From positions 2,418,001-2,482,000 of the forward strand of contig NZ_CP134062.1 in NCBI RefSeq assembly GCF_031583025.1: 64,000 bases of DNA, in the 5' to 3' direction. The notes beneath the pieces were generated by a model that did no database searches, was not told where the DNA came from, and saw nothing but the letters and a program-made list of their open reading frames with translations. Within the stretch, counting starts at the first letter, position 1; the number at the start of each line of letters is the position of its first letter. The DNA comes from Mycobacterium sp. Z3061 (GTDB lineage: Bacteria; Actinomycetota; Actinomycetes; Mycobacteriales; Mycobacteriaceae). Positions 62,483-64,000 of the stretch are shown piece by piece. The position numbers and the translations under genes were made by a program.

Positions 62483-63244
62483 ATGTCTTTCCTGACCGCA
62501 CAGACCGAAGAATTGACCGCCGCCGCGGGCAAGCTGCAAACCATCGGCGCCCAGCAGAGCGCCCAGAACGCCGCCGCCGCGGTTCCAATTACCTCCGGCA
62601 TGATTCCCGCTGCCGCAGATGAGGTTTCGGCGCTGCAGGCATCCCTGTTCGCTGCGTACGGCGCGCTGTACCAACAGGTCAGCGCGGAAGCGACGGCCAT
62701 GTACGACACGTTCGTCAATACCCTCGGACTCAGTGCCCAGAGTTATGCCGCCACCGAGTCGGCCAATTCGGCTGCCGCGGCACTACCCGCTGCGCTGACG
62801 GATTCCCCGTTGGCGGATGTGGCCAACATCGTCAACATCGGCGTCGGCAACTGGGCCTCGGCGGCGTCGAATCTGGTGGGGTTGGCCAACGGCGGCCTGT
62901 TGCTGCCTGTCGAAGAGGGCGCGGTGGAGGGCGCGGCCGATGTCGCGGGTCTGGAAGGAGCGGCGGCGGTTGGCGCCGGGGAGGCACCCGTTGCGGCAGG
63001 GCTCGCCCGATCGCCGATCGCCGCGATGTCGGCGCCGCCGGCCTGGGCCGGCCCGGCCTCCCTGGTGTCCAGTGCTTCGCCGCGACCGTCGGCTTGGGCA
63101 GCGGCGCCGCCGCCGGCCGCGGCGGATACGACGCTGCTGCCCGGCATGCCGGGAATGGCGTCAACGGGCCGCAGCAGCAGTGGATTCGGGGCGCCGCGCT
63201 ACGGCGTGAAACCCATCGTCATGGCCCGCCCGGCGAGCATCTGA
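62483..63244 (+). CDS. PE family protein with PPE-type C-terminus (PE27-like)
   Basis: A 253-residue protein. Residues 1-95 are a PE-type helical hairpin (MSFLTAQTEELTAAAGKLQTIGAQ..., AAADEVSALQASLFAAYGALYQQVSAEATAMYDTFV), but the name-giving Pro-Glu pair is Thr-Glu here (TE at 8-9). The C-terminal 90 residues (SAPPAWAGPASL, LPGMPGMASTG, GAPRYGVKPIVMARP) resemble the tail of PPE-SVP proteins. Followed 19 bp later by a PPE gene, as in the Rv2769c-Rv2768c pair, so the two probably fold and are secreted together. Confidence 0.85.
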   Translation: MSFLTAQTEELTAAAGKLQTIGAQQSAQNAAAAVPITSGMIPAAADEVSALQASLFAAYGALYQQVSAEATAMYDTFVNTLGLSAQSYAATESANSAAAALPAALTDSPLADVANIVNIGVGNWASAASNLVGLANGGLLLPVEEGAVEGAADVAGLEGAAAVGAGEAPVAAGLARSPIAAMSAPPAWAGPASLVSSASPRPSAWAAAPPPAAADTTLLPGMPGMASTGRSSSGFGAPRYGVKPIVMARPASI

Positions 63245-63263
63245 ATTCCGGAAAGGATTGATA

Positions 63264-64000
63264 ATGATCGACTTTGGCGCATTACCTCCAGAAATCAACT
63301 CCATGCGCATGTACACCGGCGCCGGTCCGGCGCCGATGATGGCGGCCGCCGCGGCGTGGAACGGACTGGCAGTCGAGCTCAGCACCACCGCGGATTCGTT
63401 CGAGTCGGTGGTCGCTGCGCTCACCACCGAGCAGTGGATGGGTCCCGCTTCGCTGTCCATGGCTGCCGCGGCCCAACCTTTTCTCGCCTGGTTGTCCTAC
63501 ACCGCGGACGCCACGGCGCTGGCGGGTGCGCAAGCTGTCGCGTCCGCGGCGGCGTTCGAGGCGGCCTATGCGATGACGGTCCCGCCGGGCGAGGTGGTCG
63601 CCAACAGAGCCCTGCTCGCGATGCTGGTGGCGACCAACGTCTTGGGACAGAACACGCCTGCCATCGCGGCCGCCGAGACGCACTACGGCGAAATGTGGGC
63701 TCAGGATGCGCTGGCGATGTACGGGTACGCCACGTCTTCGGCGGCCTCGGGGAAGCTGAACCCGTTGGCTCCGCCGGCCCAGGCCACCAACCCCGCCGAC
63801 CCGGCCGCCCAAGCAGCGGCGGTCAGCCAGGCCGTACAGCAATCTGGACTGAACAACCTGATCGGCGACATCCCCAACGCGGTGGGTGGCCTGGCCTCTC
63901 CGGCGGGGGCAGATGCCGCGGCTCTGGACTCGGTCACACAGAGCATCACCGATCTGCTGGCCGTCCCGTTCGTGCAGAACACCATCAACGGTGCCGTCAA
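63264..64000 (+). CDS. PPE family protein, truncated by the window end (PPE43/44-like)
   Basis: The first 245 codons are visible and the frame is open to the edge. The PPE domain begins MIDFGALPPEINSMRMYTGAG, with WMGPAS and YGEMWAQDALAMYGYA in the expected places. A GGAAAGGA ribosome site (63250-63257) precedes the ATG. The downstream part visible so far is Ala/Pro-rich (NPADPAAQAAAVSQ) with no MPTR repeats, so it is probably of the PPE-SVP type. The partner is the PE gene immediately upstream. Confidence 0.92.
   Translation, partial: MIDFGALPPEINSMRMYTGAGPAPMMAAAAAWNGLAVELSTTADSFESVVAALTTEQWMGPASLSMAAAAQPFLAWLSYTADATALAGAQAVASAAAFEAAYAMTVPPGEVVANRALLAMLVATNVLGQNTPAIAAAETHYGEMWAQDALAMYGYATSSAASGKLNPLAPPAQATNPADPAAQAAAVSQAVQQSGLNNLIGDIPNAVGGLASPAGADAAALDSVTQSITDLLAVPFVQNTINGAV

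Overview
The window is high-GC actinobacterial DNA from a mycobacterium, most likely a slow grower outside the M. tuberculosis complex. It carries two PE_PGRS genes, a PPE-MPTR gene and a PE-PPE pair. Its single-copy genes follow the order of the M. tuberculosis segment running from Rv2837c down to about Rv2768c: nrnA end, dinF, ugpA-ugpE-ugpB, echA16, Rv2800, Rv2799, pptH, pptT, truB, ltp1, fadE21, sirR, ribF, rpsO, lppU, gpsI, pepR, Rv2781c, ald, Rv2778c, Rv2777c, Rv2776c, dapB, Rv2772c, Rv2771c, PE27 and a PPE gene. Names rest on recalled protein families and synteny; no search was run.

Layout. 1-4915: end of a DHH phosphoesterase, a MATE exporter and the Ugp glycerophosphodiester importer, which lacks its ATPase gene here. 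4926-8391: a minus-strand PE_PGRS gene where ugpC would be expected. 8607-12873: an EchA-type protein with a small membrane protein, two DUF genes, a CocE-type hydrolase and a DUF3558-like exported protein. 12981-15513: pptH-pptT-truB, overlapping genes that combine phosphopantetheinyl transfer, its reversal and tRNA pseudouridylation. 15616-18774: ltp1-fadE21 lipid oxidation and the DtxR-family regulator sirR with a palindromic operator. 18852-27354: ribF, rpsO, lppU, gpsI, pepR, nitronate monooxygenase, ald and an SRPBCC protein. 27419-32942: a tight cluster of a di-iron carboxylate protein, an epoxide hydrolase-SDR fusion and a 2Fe-2S reductase, facing a GNAT-epoxide hydrolase fusion. 32986-37553: a 13E12-type HNH gene, a UPF0158 protein, dapB and three followers ending in a GAF-ANTAR regulator.

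37554-59369 is the accessory heart: a 569-bp regulatory spacer, a PE_PGRS gene of roughly 2,880 codons built on a 110-residue higher-order repeat, and 11 bp later a 4,189-residue PPE-MPTR gene made of a PPE domain plus five large modules, four of them with a 2,469-2,472-bp period. 59380-64000 returns to lipid genes (thioesterase, deazaflavin-dependent reductase, acyl-CoA synthetase) and ends in a PE-PPE pair cut by the window edge.

Quality warning. Both PE_PGRS genes contain an exact 21-nt Illumina TruSeq adapter (6452-6472 and 39354-39374) plus single-base frame breaks. Their pseudogene appearance is therefore probably an assembly artefact, and repeat copy numbers in 38-59 kb should be treated as provisional.
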